From positions 40,786 to 104,785 of the forward strand of contig JBHORA010000090.1 in NCBI GenBank assembly GCA_042408535.1: a stretch of DNA of 64,000 nt. Direction: 5' to 3'. How positions within the stretch are numbered: position 1 is the first letter of the stretch; each line of letters opens with the position of its first letter. This DNA is from BPIH01 sp042408535. Lineage in GTDB: Bacteria > Chloroflexota > Limnocylindria > Limnocylindrales > CSP1-4. Made by a program: the position numbers and the translations under genes. Positions 1 to 8,799 of the stretch are shown in pieces. Under the pieces are notes generated by a model. It did not search any database and was not told where the DNA came from. It saw only the letters and a program-made list of their open reading frames with translations.

Positions 1-19
1 CTGCCAGGAAGCGGAGGAT

Positions 20-39
20 GCCCCGGGCCCTGCCGGGGC
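20..39 (-). terminator. GC-rich hairpin after the ybjN-like gene
   Basis: A perfect 7-bp inverted repeat (GCCCCGG, 6-base loop, CCGGGGC) lies about 19 bases past the stop of the minus-strand YbjN-like gene. There is no run of U after it, so it is a candidate terminator or 3' stabilising hairpin only. Confidence 0.4.
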
Positions 40-57
40 GGGAGTCCGTTCGCCTCC

Positions 58-588
58 TCATCCGCCGAGCTCCCCGAGTCGGTCCCGATAGCGGGCGAAC
101 AGCTCGCCGTTCCGCCGCTCCCGGGCCGGCGGCGGAGGGATCTTGCCGCCGATCCAGAGCCAGGCCGCCGTCTCGTCCAGGAGGACGTCGGCGATGGCGA
201 GGACCCTGGCGATGGCGAGACCGAGGGCATCGCGATCGACGCTCTCGATCGGCAGCTCGGCGGTCAGGATCGGTCGTTCGTCCGGAGCGAGGGCGAACTT
301 CACGAACGGGAACTCGTCGTTCCAGCGGAGGAGGCGCCGATACGAGGCCCGAAAGGAGTCGCCGATCGGCGGGGCGAGGTGGAGCCAGACGATGACGGCG
401 AGGTTCGGGTCGCAGATGACGGTGACCGGGACGTCGAAGCGGCGCCGGCCGTCGAGGAGGAGGTCCCATGAGGCGACGCCGTCGCGTTCGGCCCGGGTGA
501 CGGGCTCGAGGCCGAGGTCGCGGAGCCAGGCTTCGACCTCCGGCGGCCCGATCCGGCCCGCCGGTCCAGCGGCAGCGCGATCGCTCAT
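58..588 (-). CDS. YbjN-domain protein
   Basis: A 176-residue protein resembling the YbjN / putative sensory transduction regulator family, a fold related to type III secretion chaperones. The body (VEAWLRDLGLEPV, then a beta-rich stretch with FDVPVTVICDPN and RLLRWNDEFPFVKFAL, then a C-terminal helix) fits that family. The frame is open upstream to 831, but the first 81 codons are Arg/Gly-rich shadow of glgC. ATG at 588 is chosen because the family-like sequence starts there and it follows the glgC stop (611) by 22 bases. It is probably co-transcribed with glgC. YbjN proteins have no defined biochemical activity, so the role is unknown. Confidence 0.72.
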   Translation of the reverse strand: MSDRAAAGPAGRIGPPEVEAWLRDLGLEPVTRAERDGVASWDLLLDGRRRFDVPVTVICDPNLAVIVWLHLAPPIGDSFRASYRRLLRWNDEFPFVKFALAPDERPILTAELPIESVDRDALGLAIARVLAIADVLLDETAAWLWIGGKIPPPPARERRNGELFARYRDRLGELGG

Positions 589-610
589 GCCCGGCCGGAG
601 CAGGGGATGA

Positions 611-1984
611 CTAGCCGGCCCGTTCGCTCGGCGCCGCCGGCACCGACGCGCCGTCCCGCTCCGGCCCGGACGCCGTCCCCGCCGCCCGCGCTGCAGCCAC
701 AACCTTGGCGCCGCTCGCCACCGCCACCCGAGTGCGGCGCTCGATGGTCTCGCCACTCCGGACGACCCGACTCGGGAAGTCGGTTGCCCGGACGTCACCA
801 TCGATCCGGACGTTCCGCCCGATCCGAACACCCCGCGGGATGACCGCCCGCTTGCCGACGACGGTGATCCCCGTGTTCAGGCGCGTCGGTTCGAGGCGGT
901 TGGGGATGTCGCTCAGCGGCCCCTCACCGACGATCGCCCCCTGCCCGACGATGACCTCCTTGTCGAGGATGGCCCGATCGACGACGGCACCAGCCCGGAT
1001 GACGCTGTCGAACATGACGATCGAGTCGCGGACGACGGCCCCGACCTCGACCCGAACCCCGGGTGAGAGGACCGAATTGACGACCATGCCATCGATCCGA
1101 CAGCCGTGGGAGATGAGGCTCCGGTGGACCTGTGCCGTCGCCCCGATCTTGGCCGGCGCCCGCTCCTCGGACCGGGTGTAGATGAGCCACTCCTTGTCGT
1201 AGAGGTCGAGGGCGGGTGTGTCGGCCAGGAGCGCCATGTTCGTCTCCCAATAGGCGGCGATCGTCCCGACGTCTTGCCAGTAACCCGAGAAGCGATAGCC
1301 GTAGACGCGTGCCCCACCTGCCAACATGGCCGGGATGACGTGGGCGCCGAAGTCCGGCCGATCCTCGGAGAGCCAGCGGCGGAGGGCTCGCTTCGAGAAG
1401 ACGTAGACGCCCATGGAGGCCAGGTCGCTCCGCGGTTGCTTCGGCTTCTCTTGCCAGTCGACGATGCGACCCGTCTCGTCGAGAGCGAGAACGCCCATCC
1501 GCACCGCGTCCGACAACGGGACCTGTCGGACGGCGATCGTGACGTCGGCCCGGTGGCGGCGGTGGAACTGGACGAAGGGTCCGTAGTCCATCTTGTAGAT
1601 GTGGTCGCCGGCGAGGACGAGGATCGTGTCGCGCGGGCTCTGCTCGATGATGTTCAGGTTCTGGAGGACGGCATCGGCCGTTCCGCGATACCACTCGGCG
1701 ACCCGGCCCCGGGCCAGGTAGGGCTGGAGAAGGCGGACCCCGCCCCGGGTCCGGTCGAGGTCCCACGGTCGCCCGAGGCCAATGTGGTCGATGAGGGAGC
1801 GGGGGGCGTACTGGGTCAGGACGACGACGTCGTCGATCCCCGAGTTGACACAGTTCGAGAGGGTGAAGTCGATGATCCGGTACTTCCCGCCGAAGGGGAC
1901 GGCCGGTTTTGCGCGTACCGAGGACAGGATCGAGAGGCGCTCGCCCTCACCACCCGCCAAGATGACGGCCAGGGTTCGTTTCAT
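611..1984 (-). CDS. glgC: glucose-1-phosphate adenylyltransferase (ADP-glucose pyrophosphorylase)
   Basis: A 457-residue enzyme making ADP-glucose from ATP and glucose-1-phosphate, the committed step of bacterial glycogen synthesis. The N-terminus has the nucleotidyltransferase signature LAVILAGGEGERL (residues 5-17) followed by RAKPAVPFGGKYRIIDF. LVLAGDHIYKMDY, IVDWQEKP and SGYWQDVGTI are the usual GlgC substrate-site blocks. The C-terminal third has hexapeptide-type repeats of a left-handed beta-helix. The last about 45 residues are Ala/Arg-rich and extend past the usual family end (about 410-430 residues). First gene of a two-gene minus operon with the YbjN-like protein. No other glycogen genes are in the window. 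Confidence 0.95.
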   Translation of the reverse strand: MKRTLAVILAGGEGERLSILSSVRAKPAVPFGGKYRIIDFTLSNCVNSGIDDVVVLTQYAPRSLIDHIGLGRPWDLDRTRGGVRLLQPYLARGRVAEWYRGTADAVLQNLNIIEQSPRDTILVLAGDHIYKMDYGPFVQFHRRHRADVTIAVRQVPLSDAVRMGVLALDETGRIVDWQEKPKQPRSDLASMGVYVFSKRALRRWLSEDRPDFGAHVIPAMLAGGARVYGYRFSGYWQDVGTIAAYWETNMALLADTPALDLYDKEWLIYTRSEERAPAKIGATAQVHRSLISHGCRIDGMVVNSVLSPGVRVEVGAVVRDSIVMFDSVIRAGAVVDRAILDKEVIVGQGAIVGEGPLSDIPNRLEPTRLNTGITVVGKRAVIPRGVRIGRNVRIDGDVRATDFPSRVVRSGETIERRTRVAVASGAKVVAAARAAGTASGPERDGASVPAAPSERAG

Positions 1985-2487
1985 CGCTCGCCCTCGGTCA
2001 GCTCGATCACCGGCGATCGTCGGCCGCGCGGCCGACCCGCGGCGACCTCCAGCCCGATCGTACCACGCCTCCGAGACCAGCCAGGTGAACGGATCGTGAA
2101 CGATTCGTCACGGACCGGTGGCGGGGAACGTGACCCCTCCGGCTCGGGGACGCGCCCCTCCCGGTCAGCCTGGCACCCGCCCCGCGCCCCGCCCCCTGGG
2201 CCGCGCCCTGCCCGGGTGCCCCGCGATCCGCACGCTCCACCCCGCCCCGCTCCCCCGCTCCCCGGGGTCCCCGCGCGCCCCGGCGTTCGGCGCCGACCTC
2301 GACCCTTGCGCCACCGCGCTCCTCGCCAAGATCGCGAGGAGGGACCGCAGCGGTGGGACGCTCGAGTGGCAGCCCTCAGCTGACGGCCCCCATCCGCTCG
2401 ACGGCTTGCCCAATGGGGGCCCCTGGCGAGACCGCGCCGTGTCCCCGGGCCCGGGCCCCGGCCCCGGGCGGGCGCCACGAGACACCG
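1985..2487. other. intergenic region upstream of glgC
   Basis: About 500 bp without a convincing gene; open frames here are GC-bias shadows rich in Pro, Arg and Gly. It holds an imperfect palindrome at 2095-2112 (arms CGTGA and TCACG) inside a direct repeat of GTGAAC, and a minus-strand TACGAT box at 2057-2062 that could be the glgC -10 element, though no -35 is evident. Runs of CCCGGG at 2443-2470 may fold behind the peptidase gene. Confidence 0.4.
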
Positions 2488-3885
2488 TCAGACGAAGAGC
2501 CGCGGGTTCACGAAGCTGCCGTTCAGTTCCACCATCCAGTGGAGATGGGGCCCCGTCGTCTGACCCGTCATCCCGACGTAGCCGATGACCTGACCGGCCG
2601 TGACCACGTCTCCGGCTCGGACCGGGATCGACGTCGTCAGATGGCCGTACCAGGTGAGGAGGTTCTGGCTGTGGGCGATGATGACGATCCACGCCTTCGG
2701 GGGCGGATCGTACGGGTTCGGCCCGGCGAAGACGACCGTCCCTGGACCCGCCGCCCGGATCGGGGTTCCGAGGGGCGCCGCGATGTCGATCCCGCGGTGG
2801 AAGTGGGCGCAGCTGCCGAGGGGCGGCTCCCAGGGGAAGCCCGTGCAGCCGAACTCCTGGGTGATCGTGCCAACGAGTGGCCAGCGCAGCGTCCCGTTGT
2901 ACTCGGACGGGATGTTCCCGTAGGCATACTGGCGCCGAACGAGCTCATCGATCCGAGCCTTGAGCTTCTCCTGGGCTGCCTCGGTCTCGGCGATCGCCTT
3001 CTTGAGCTCGGCCTCGTTCCTGGCCAGCTTCGCAAACGCTGCCTTTTGTCGAGCGAGTTCGCGCTCGGTCTTCGCCTCCAGGGCAGCGAGCCGCGCCCGA
3101 GAGGCCTCGAGCTCGGCGAGATCGGCATCGAGGGCAGCCTTCTGGGCCGCCGTGTCCTGCCGTAGCTGGTCGGTCTGGGTCCGGAGGTCTTCGACGGTCC
3201 GCCGGAGGCTGGCGAGGTTCGCTTGGTCGCGGGCGATCTGGTCGGCGAGGGCTCGATCCTGCTCGCCGATGTCGAGGTAGGCTCCGACCTCGGTCAGGAT
3301 GTCGGCAAAGGACTCGCCCGAGAGGACGGCCTCGAGGAGGGAGCGCCGATCCGTCGCGTAGGCGGCCCGGATCCGCTCGGCGAGGAGGGCTTTTCGTTCA
3401 GCGAGGGCGGCGGCTTTCGCGGTCTCCTCGGCCTCGATCCGAGCCAGGGAGGTGCCGAGGACGGCGAGCTGCTCGACGAGGGCCGCGTACGCCGCCTCGA
3501 CCTCGGCGATCCGGCCTTCCAAGCGCCGGATGTCCCGCTTGACGGCTGCCAGGTCGGCGTTGATCGCCCCGAGGGCTCGCTGGGTCGAGGCGATGTCGGC
3601 TCGGACGCTCTGCTGGAGCGCCTGGAGCTCGGCGACCTGGCGCTTCTGGGCCGCGAGCTTGGCGTCGAGGGCCCGTTGCTGGGCATAGGCGTCGTCGAGC
3701 TCGTCGCCGGCGACGGGGCGGGCTGCCGGCGAGCCTGGCGTGGCGAAGAGACCCGAGAGGAGGGGGGCGAGAACGAAGAAGAGGAGGAGCCGCCGGCGAG
3801 CCCGGTCTCGCCGTCGCCGAAACGACCCGCCGGGACCGAAGTCCCAGGCGGGGGTCCCGCGGCGCGTCCCTCGGAGCGTCGTCAT
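2488..3885 (-). CDS. coiled-coil M23 family peptidase, probable murein hydrolase or activator
   Basis: A 465-residue exported protein. After an Arg-rich N-terminus there is one hydrophobic segment (residues 33-49, signal peptide or anchor). A long coiled coil follows (roughly 60-320), rich in Ala, Glu, Gln and Arg, as in CwlO/EnvC-type proteins. The C-terminal domain carries the lysostaphin-type M23 zinc motifs: HFHRGIDIAAPLG near residue 360 and GPHLHW near 447. It therefore probably cleaves peptidoglycan cross-bridges at the cell surface during growth or division. The frame runs upstream to 4050, but ATG at 3885 is preferred because the upstream codons are shadow-like and the basic-hydrophobic N-terminus begins here. 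A single gene with no close partner. Confidence 0.88.
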   Translation of the reverse strand: MTTLRGTRRGTPAWDFGPGGSFRRRRDRARRRLLLFFVLAPLLSGLFATPGSPAARPVAGDELDDAYAQQRALDAKLAAQKRQVAELQALQQSVRADIASTQRALGAINADLAAVKRDIRRLEGRIAEVEAAYAALVEQLAVLGTSLARIEAEETAKAAALAERKALLAERIRAAYATDRRSLLEAVLSGESFADILTEVGAYLDIGEQDRALADQIARDQANLASLRRTVEDLRTQTDQLRQDTAAQKAALDADLAELEASRARLAALEAKTERELARQKAAFAKLARNEAELKKAIAETEAAQEKLKARIDELVRRQYAYGNIPSEYNGTLRWPLVGTITQEFGCTGFPWEPPLGSCAHFHRGIDIAAPLGTPIRAAGPGTVVFAGPNPYDPPPKAWIVIIAHSQNLLTWYGHLTTSIPVRAGDVVTAGQVIGYVGMTGQTTGPHLHWMVELNGSFVNPRLFV

Positions 3886-4084
3886 CGTGGCGTCGTCATC
3901 CTGCGAGCGAACTCCGTCGGTCGGGAGGAGCGACCGGGCTCGGGTGAGTGTCGAGCCTCGGCCCTCGCACCCGGATGCGGCTCGGCCCGCCGGTGATGTC
4001 GCCGTCCCGACGCGGGCACAGCACCAGGACGACTCCGGCTCGGTCGGCATTGTACGCGCCGGATCGGGCGGCGTCGACCCCGAC

Positions 4085-4116
4085 GTCGGGGAACGGATGC
4101 GTCGGGGAACGGATGC
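4085..4116. repeat. two tandem 16-bp repeats
   Basis: Two perfect head-to-tail copies of GTCGGGGAACGGATGC in the gap between the prepilin peptidase and the M23 peptidase. The unit length is not a multiple of three and the tract is non-coding. Confidence 0.85.
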
Positions 4117-4155
4117 GTCCGGCGGCCGCCCGCTCGAAAGGCTGGCCAGGGCTCC

Positions 4156-4809
4156 CTACGAGGGGCCGACGATCGCCCAGACGATGCCGAAGACGAGAAA
4201 CGGCCCGAAGGGTACGTACGACCGAAGCGAGATCCGACGGGCGACGAGGAGGACGGCGAGGACGCCACCAGCCGCGATCGCCCCGGAAAGGAGGGCGACG
4301 AGGCCGCGGCCGAGGCCGAGGAGGAGCCCGGCCGAAACGAGGAGCTTGACGTCACCGAGGCCGAGGGCCCCAGCCCCGAAGGGCATCGAAAGGAGGTAGA
4401 GGAGAACCGGGTAGAGAACGGCCGCCGCAGCGGCGCCGACGAGATCCGCCTCACCGATGAGCGGGTTCCAGCCGCCGAGATCGAGGACCGCGACGTAGCC
4501 GACAAGGGGCAGGGTCACGAGATCCGGAAGGAGACGCTGGTCGAGATCCGTCGCCAGGAGGACGACGAGGGCGAGGATGTAGACCCCGAGCACGAAACCA
4601 CCGGCGGGCTCGGCCCCGAAGCGGAGGCCCAGCACGGCGAGGGCAGCTCCACCCGAGAGGACGACGACGAGCGTCCGCCAGTCGAGGGTCCGCCTGCCCG
4701 AGGCCTTCGCCGGCCAGCGGGCAGCGAGCCGGTCGGCAGCGAACCCCCAGGCACCGCCGAGCCCAGCGAGGACGAGCGGGCCGAGGCTGACGGTTTCTCG
4801 GAGCTCCAT
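4156..4809 (-). CDS. A24 family prepilin peptidase, catalytic domain only
   Basis: A 217-residue integral membrane aspartic protease that cleaves leader peptides of type IV pilin-like precursors. The two catalytic aspartates lie in LATDLDQRLLPD (about residues 85-96) and GLGDVKLL (about 150-157), the TadV/PilD pattern. Six or seven hydrophobic segments cover the chain. The N-terminal cysteine-rich N-methylase domain of bifunctional PilD is absent, so it resembles CpaA/TadV or short archaeal-type enzymes. It follows pepA by 25 bases on the same strand and may be read with it. No pilin or secretion ATPase is adjacent; the only possibly related gene is the CpaE-like ATPase about 51 kb away. Confidence 0.87.
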   Translation of the reverse strand: MELRETVSLGPLVLAGLGGAWGFAADRLAARWPAKASGRRTLDWRTLVVVLSGGAALAVLGLRFGAEPAGGFVLGVYILALVVLLATDLDQRLLPDLVTLPLVGYVAVLDLGGWNPLIGEADLVGAAAAAVLYPVLLYLLSMPFGAGALGLGDVKLLVSAGLLLGLGRGLVALLSGAIAAGGVLAVLLVARRISLRSYVPFGPFLVFGIVWAIVGPS

Positions 4810-4834
4810 CGGTGCCTCGGCCCCTTGCCGGGCC

Positions 4835-6352
4835 TCAGGCCGACCGGCCAGGCGCGCCCTCGAGGGCGAGCTCGACGAGGGTGGCGTGGGTCACTCCCGT
4901 CGCTCCCCGAGGGGCGTAGGGCGTCGCCTTCCGGAAGTAGGCCGTGCCGCCGATGTCGAGGTGGGCCCAGGGGACCGTCACGAACTCCTTCAGGAAGAGG
5001 CCGCTCTTCACGAGGCCGGCCTCCGGGGCCCCGGCGTTCGTGAAGTCGCCGTACCAACTGTCCATGTCAGCCCGGTAGTCGTCGACGAGGGGGATCTGCC
5101 AGAGCCGCTCGCCGGCCCGCCGAGCGGCGGCGGCGACCGTCTCGTACCAGGCCTGCGGCGCGCCGAAGCCGCCGGTGACGAGGTGGCCGAGCATGCGGGC
5201 GACGGCTCCGGTCAGGGTCGCCACGTCGACGAGGTGGGTCGCCCCGAGACGCTCGGCGTAGGTGAGGGCGTCGCCGAGGATGAGGCGCCCCTCGGCATCG
5301 GTGTTCGTGATGTCGACCCACTTCCCGTTCAGGGCCCGAACGACGTCGCCAGGGCGAGTGCTGTGGGGGCCCGGCATGTTCTCGACGGCCGGGGCGAGAA
5401 CGAGGAAGGGCAGGCCCGGGGCGAGGCGGGCGATCGTGGCCGCCGCAGCGATGACCGTCGCCGCGCCGGCCTTGTCCATCTTCATCTCCTCCATCCGCTC
5501 GGCCGGCTTGATGCTGATGCCGCCCGAGTCGAAGCAGACCCCCTTCCCGAGGAGGGCGAGGAGCCGGCCTTGGGCATCCCGCGCTCCCGGCGCACCGGAG
5601 CGGAGGACGATGAGGCGAGGCGGATTGTCGCTTCCCCGCCCCACGGCGAGGAAGAGGTTCATCCCGAGCTCGGCGGCCCGCCGCTCGTCGATGACGTCGA
5701 CCTCGAGACCGAAGCGCGCCGCGATCGCCCGGGCTTCCTCGGCCAGGCCCTCGGGCGGGAGTTCGGCCGCGGAGCGGTTCGCCAGGTCGCGGGCCAGGTT
5801 CGCTCCTTCGCCGACGATCCGTCCGCGCTCGGCAGCCGAGGCCAGGCGACCCGGATCGGCGCCGGGCACGACGAGAACGAGCTCGGCCAGGCGCGGCGGG
5901 GCGGACTCGACGTCGTCGCGATAGAGCCGCTTCGGGTCGTAGCTACCCTCGACGACCCCGCGGGCGACGAGCTCGACGACGGCGGCCTCGTCCCCATCGA
6001 GGGCCGCCACGAGGGGCCCGCACCAGACGGCGAGACGCTCGACCCGCCGTCCGGCAAGCCGCCGCAGTCCGGCCGCGGCGAGACAGCGAACGGTTTCGCG
6101 GTCGACCTCGGCCGCCGGGCCGGCACCGACCGTTACGACCCGTCGGACGGGGAGCTCACCCGGCGCGGCGAGGGTCGTCGAGTACCGCTTCCCGCTCAGC
6201 TCGCCGAAGCCGGCCAGGGTGGACAGCTCGCCACCCGAGCGGCGGTCGAGCTCGGCGAGAGCGCCCTCGACGGCCGGTTCGCCGAGGATCGGGACGACGA
6301 GGGCGTCGGCGGGGACGGTCCACGGCTCCTCGGCAATGACACGTAGCTCCAT
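4835..6352 (-). CDS. pepA: leucyl aminopeptidase (M17)
   Basis: A 505-residue cytosolic metallo-aminopeptidase removing N-terminal residues from peptides. The C-terminal catalytic domain has the M17 signature NTDAEGRLILGDAL, the metal and active-site block GKGVCFDSGGISIKP, and KMDKAGAA. The less conserved N-terminal domain (1-170) is the usual macro-like domain. The length matches the family (about 480-500). The ATG is supported by a Shine-Dalgarno AAGGAG at 6362-6367, nine bases upstream. A minus-strand TACACT box at 6461-6466 could be its -10 element, but no -35 is visible. It heads a probable operon with the prepilin peptidase. Confidence 0.95.
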   Translation of the reverse strand: MELRVIAEEPWTVPADALVVPILGEPAVEGALAELDRRSGGELSTLAGFGELSGKRYSTTLAAPGELPVRRVVTVGAGPAAEVDRETVRCLAAAGLRRLAGRRVERLAVWCGPLVAALDGDEAAVVELVARGVVEGSYDPKRLYRDDVESAPPRLAELVLVVPGADPGRLASAAERGRIVGEGANLARDLANRSAAELPPEGLAEEARAIAARFGLEVDVIDERRAAELGMNLFLAVGRGSDNPPRLIVLRSGAPGARDAQGRLLALLGKGVCFDSGGISIKPAERMEEMKMDKAGAATVIAAAATIARLAPGLPFLVLAPAVENMPGPHSTRPGDVVRALNGKWVDITNTDAEGRLILGDALTYAERLGATHLVDVATLTGAVARMLGHLVTGGFGAPQAWYETVAAAARRAGERLWQIPLVDDYRADMDSWYGDFTNAGAPEAGLVKSGLFLKEFVTVPWAHLDIGGTAYFRKATPYAPRGATGVTHATLVELALEGAPGRSA

Positions 6353-6566
6353 GACACGGTGCTCCTTCGGTCAGGCACGGGCGGTCGGGTCGCTCACCGC
6401 TGGATGGGCGGACGCTCGGCTTCGCCTTCGACCGCGAAAGGGAGGGAGGCTGACCCGACAAGTGTATCGAGGGGCGACCGGCTGGCTCGGCCGGCGGGCG
6501 GCGAGCCCAGTGGGCGGGCAGCCGTCGCGTTCCGTCCAGCGATCGGCGGGACCGACCCCCACCGCC

Positions 6567-7577
6567 TCAGGAGGGCCCCGGCAGGCCGATCGCCTCCAGC
6601 TCGTCGAGGGCCTCGAGGAGGCTTCCCTTCGCCTCCTCGATGGCGATGACGGCCTGGTTCAGCCCGCCCCGGGCGATCTCGGCCATGATGACGACGAGGC
6701 CCCGGGTGTCCGGCGGCAGGCGCTCCTTGGCCGTTCGCTCGGCGGCGAAGGCGTCCCGGACCGCCTCGGTGACCCGACCGCCGGAGCGGCGAAGGGCGTC
6801 GTACAGGGCACGGAGAGCAGCGTCGTAGGCGGCGTTCCGGTCGAGCCACTCGTCGAGCACGGTCACGTCCGCCCGGGTCGCGAGCTCGTCTCGGAGCCCG
6901 CGGGCCGCGGCGAGGAGTTTGGCCGAACGATCGAGGGTGGCGATGGCATCCGCGTAGCGCTCGGCCCGCCCCTCGGCGGCCGCCGCCGCCGTCGACGTGT
7001 CGTGCTCCTCGAGCAGGCCCATGAGCTCCATCGCCGGGAGGGCCCCTCCGGCGAGTTCGGCCCAGATCCGATCGAGGTCAGCGGTCAGGCGAGCGGCCTC
7101 GAGGAGGAGCTCGACGGCGCGACGCTGCTCGGCCCCGAGGACGAGCTCACTCGTCGGCGGCAACGGATCCGGCGCGCTGCCGGCGAGCCCGGGCAGGCTC
7201 CGGACCTCGCTCCGGAGCTCGGCCGTCGCAGCCTCGACATCCGCGGCGAGCCGGGTCCCCTCGTCGAGGGTTCGCGCGAGGAGGTCCCGATCGCGGGCGA
7301 CGAGGGCGGCGAGGGCGGCCCGGCCAGCGGCACCGAGGTCGTCGACCTTGCGGGACAGGCGTTCGGCCAGGCTCGTTGCCGCCTCGAGGCCCGGCGCGAT
7401 CGCCCGGTCGCCGGCCCACGTCAGCTCCGCACGCCCGGGTGTGCCCGGCACGGCCCCGACGGCGCCGACGAGGCCTGCCGCGCCGAGGGCGAAGAGGGCG
7501 GCGGCCAGGATCCAGAGGGCGGCGAGGCTCGCCTCCCGGATCCGGTCCCTCGTTCGGCTCGATGGCTCCACGCTCAC
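6567..7577 (-). CDS. membrane-anchored alpha-helical protein of unknown function
   Basis: A 336-residue protein I do not recognise. One transmembrane helix (about residues 17-42) follows a short charged N-terminus. The rest is almost entirely Ala/Leu/Glu/Arg-rich helix without cysteines or an evident catalytic motif, so it is probably a helical bundle on the outside of the membrane. The start is GTG at 7577, preceded by a CAGAAT box six bases away, which suggests a leaderless transcript. It stands alone between pepA and the NDUFA9-like gene, with a minisatellite upstream. Confidence 0.7.
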   Translation of the reverse strand: MSVEPSSRTRDRIREASLAALWILAAALFALGAAGLVGAVGAVPGTPGRAELTWAGDRAIAPGLEAATSLAERLSRKVDDLGAAGRAALAALVARDRDLLARTLDEGTRLAADVEAATAELRSEVRSLPGLAGSAPDPLPPTSELVLGAEQRRAVELLLEAARLTADLDRIWAELAGGALPAMELMGLLEEHDTSTAAAAAEGRAERYADAIATLDRSAKLLAAARGLRDELATRADVTVLDEWLDRNAAYDAALRALYDALRRSGGRVTEAVRDAFAAERTAKERLPPDTRGLVVIMAEIARGGLNQAVIAIEEAKGSLLEALDELEAIGLPGPS

Positions 7578-7583
7578 GGCTCC

Positions 7584-7589
7584 ATTCTG
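7584..7589 (-). promoter_or_regulatory. putative -10 box CAGAAT, leaderless start
   Basis: CAGAAT ends six bases before the GTG at 7577. It deviates from TAnnnT in the first base but follows the same spacing rule seen at other genes here. Confidence 0.4.
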
Positions 7590-7642
7590 CCGGACTCGGA
7601 GCGGTCCGCAGCGGACCGGCGGGGCCGGCGCTGCCCACGCCG

Positions 7643-7763
7643 GAGCGGCCGGGGAACCGGAGCGGCCGGGGAACCGGAGCGGCCGGATCGAGAGCGACCG
7701 GATCGAGAGCGACCGGATCGAGAGCGGCCGGGGAACCGGAGCGGCCGGATCGAGAGCGGCCGG
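7643..7763. repeat. interspersed 15- and 17-bp tandem repeat tract
   Basis: Alternating units GCGGCCGGGGAACCGGA (17 bp) and GCGGCCGGATCGAGA or GCGACCGGATCGAGA (15 bp), about seven units, in the gap between the NDUFA9-like gene and the anchored helical protein. The two unit types share the GCGGCCGG core, so they look like one decaying or recombining minisatellite. Confidence 0.85.
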
Positions 7764-7808
7764 CGCCGGACCCGGACCCGCGCCGAGGGCGATCCGGTTC
7801 GGGCCGGA

Positions 7809-8783
7809 TCAGGACGCTCTCCCCTCGGATCCGTTACCGGCGACGACCGGCTCCTGGTCTCGCCGTCGCTTCCGGAGGTAGCCGAGCCGCCCGGCCATGT
7901 CGAGCGGGGCGAAGTCGAAGGCCCGCCGGACAGCGTCGAGATCCGTCACGTTGTCGAGGGCGAGCTGGCGGACCTGGTCGCTCGCCACCGGGAACGGAAG
8001 CCCGAGGACCTCGGCAGCCCGGGCGACGGCCGCGACGATGGGGACGGGCATCGGCAGGACGAGCCGTCGGGCACCGAGCGCCTGCAGCACTTCCTCGACG
8101 ATCTCGCGGTACGTCCAGATCCGCGGCCCACCGAGCTCGTAGACCCCGCCGATCGTCGCCTCCCGCTCGAGACAGAGGACGACACAGCGGGCGAGGTCGG
8201 TCACGGCGAGCGGCTGGAACCTCGACCGCCCCCGACCCGGGATCGGCACGATGAGCGGGGACCGTCGGACGAGATCAGCGAGGATGTTGAAGAAGCCGTC
8301 CCGCTCGCCCCACAGGAGCGAGGGCTTCAGGATCGTCGCCGCCAGGCCCGATGACGCGACGAGCCGCTCGGCCCTCGCCTTCGAGCTCGCGTAGTGGAGG
8401 CGCGGGTCCTCGACGACCCCGAGGGCGCCGAGGTGGACGAGCCGGGTCACGCCGACCGCGCGCATGGCGTCGACGACGTTCCGCGTCCCCTCCTCGTTCA
8501 CCCGTCGGAGGGACCGGCCGCCGTCCCGATCCCGGGGAATGGCGACGAGGTGGACGACGGCCTCGACCCCGGCCAGGGCCGGGGCCAGGGTCGGAGGTTC
8601 GGTGACGTCGCCGTGCCGGAGCGCGACCCGCTCCCGGTCGCCGGGCGGGAGCCGCCCGAGAACCCGGGCACCGGCTGCTTCGGATCGGACGAGGGCCACG
8701 ACCCGGTGGCCAGCCCCGAGGAGGGCCGGGATGACATGGCTTCCGACGAAGCCCGAGGGACCCGTGACGAGGACGACGGCCAT
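7809..8783 (-). CDS. NAD(P)-binding NDUFA9-like / atypical SDR protein
   Basis: A 324-residue Rossmann-fold protein. The N-terminus has the dinucleotide motif VLVTGPSGFVGSH (residues 4-16), then VVHLVAIPRD and the YASSKA element at the place of the SDR YxxxK pair. The C-terminal region (substrate-domain helices, GGVYELGGPRIWTYREIVEEV) matches bacterial relatives of complex I subunit NDUFA9. In bacteria these proteins are reductases or epimerases of unassigned substrate, often near quinone or respiratory genes; none is adjacent here. The gene is divergent from the adenosine deaminase with only 16 bases between the start codons. A TAAGGAT sequence just upstream of the ATG overlaps the promoter box of that neighbour. 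Confidence 0.85.
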   Translation of the reverse strand: MAVVLVTGPSGFVGSHVIPALLGAGHRVVALVRSEAAGARVLGRLPPGDRERVALRHGDVTEPPTLAPALAGVEAVVHLVAIPRDRDGGRSLRRVNEEGTRNVVDAMRAVGVTRLVHLGALGVVEDPRLHYASSKARAERLVASSGLAATILKPSLLWGERDGFFNILADLVRRSPLIVPIPGRGRSRFQPLAVTDLARCVVLCLEREATIGGVYELGGPRIWTYREIVEEVLQALGARRLVLPMPVPIVAAVARAAEVLGLPFPVASDQVRQLALDNVTDLDAVRRAFDFAPLDMAGRLGYLRKRRRDQEPVVAGNGSEGRAS

Positions 8784-8787
8784 GGCG

Positions 8788-8793
8788 CATCCT
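8788..8793 (+). promoter_or_regulatory. putative -10 box CATCCT, leaderless start of the deaminase gene
   Basis: CATCCT ends six bases before the ATG at 8800, in the 16-bp gap between divergent starts. It differs from TAnnnT at one position. It supports 8800 rather than the in-frame ATG at 8782, which would lie inside the neighbour's start region. Confidence 0.4.
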
Positions 8794-8799
8794 TACCCC

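Noticed and set aside
58..831. Longer YbjN-like protein starting at 831
   Set aside because: The extra 81 residues are Arg/Gly-rich shadow of glgC, and the family fold starts at 588.
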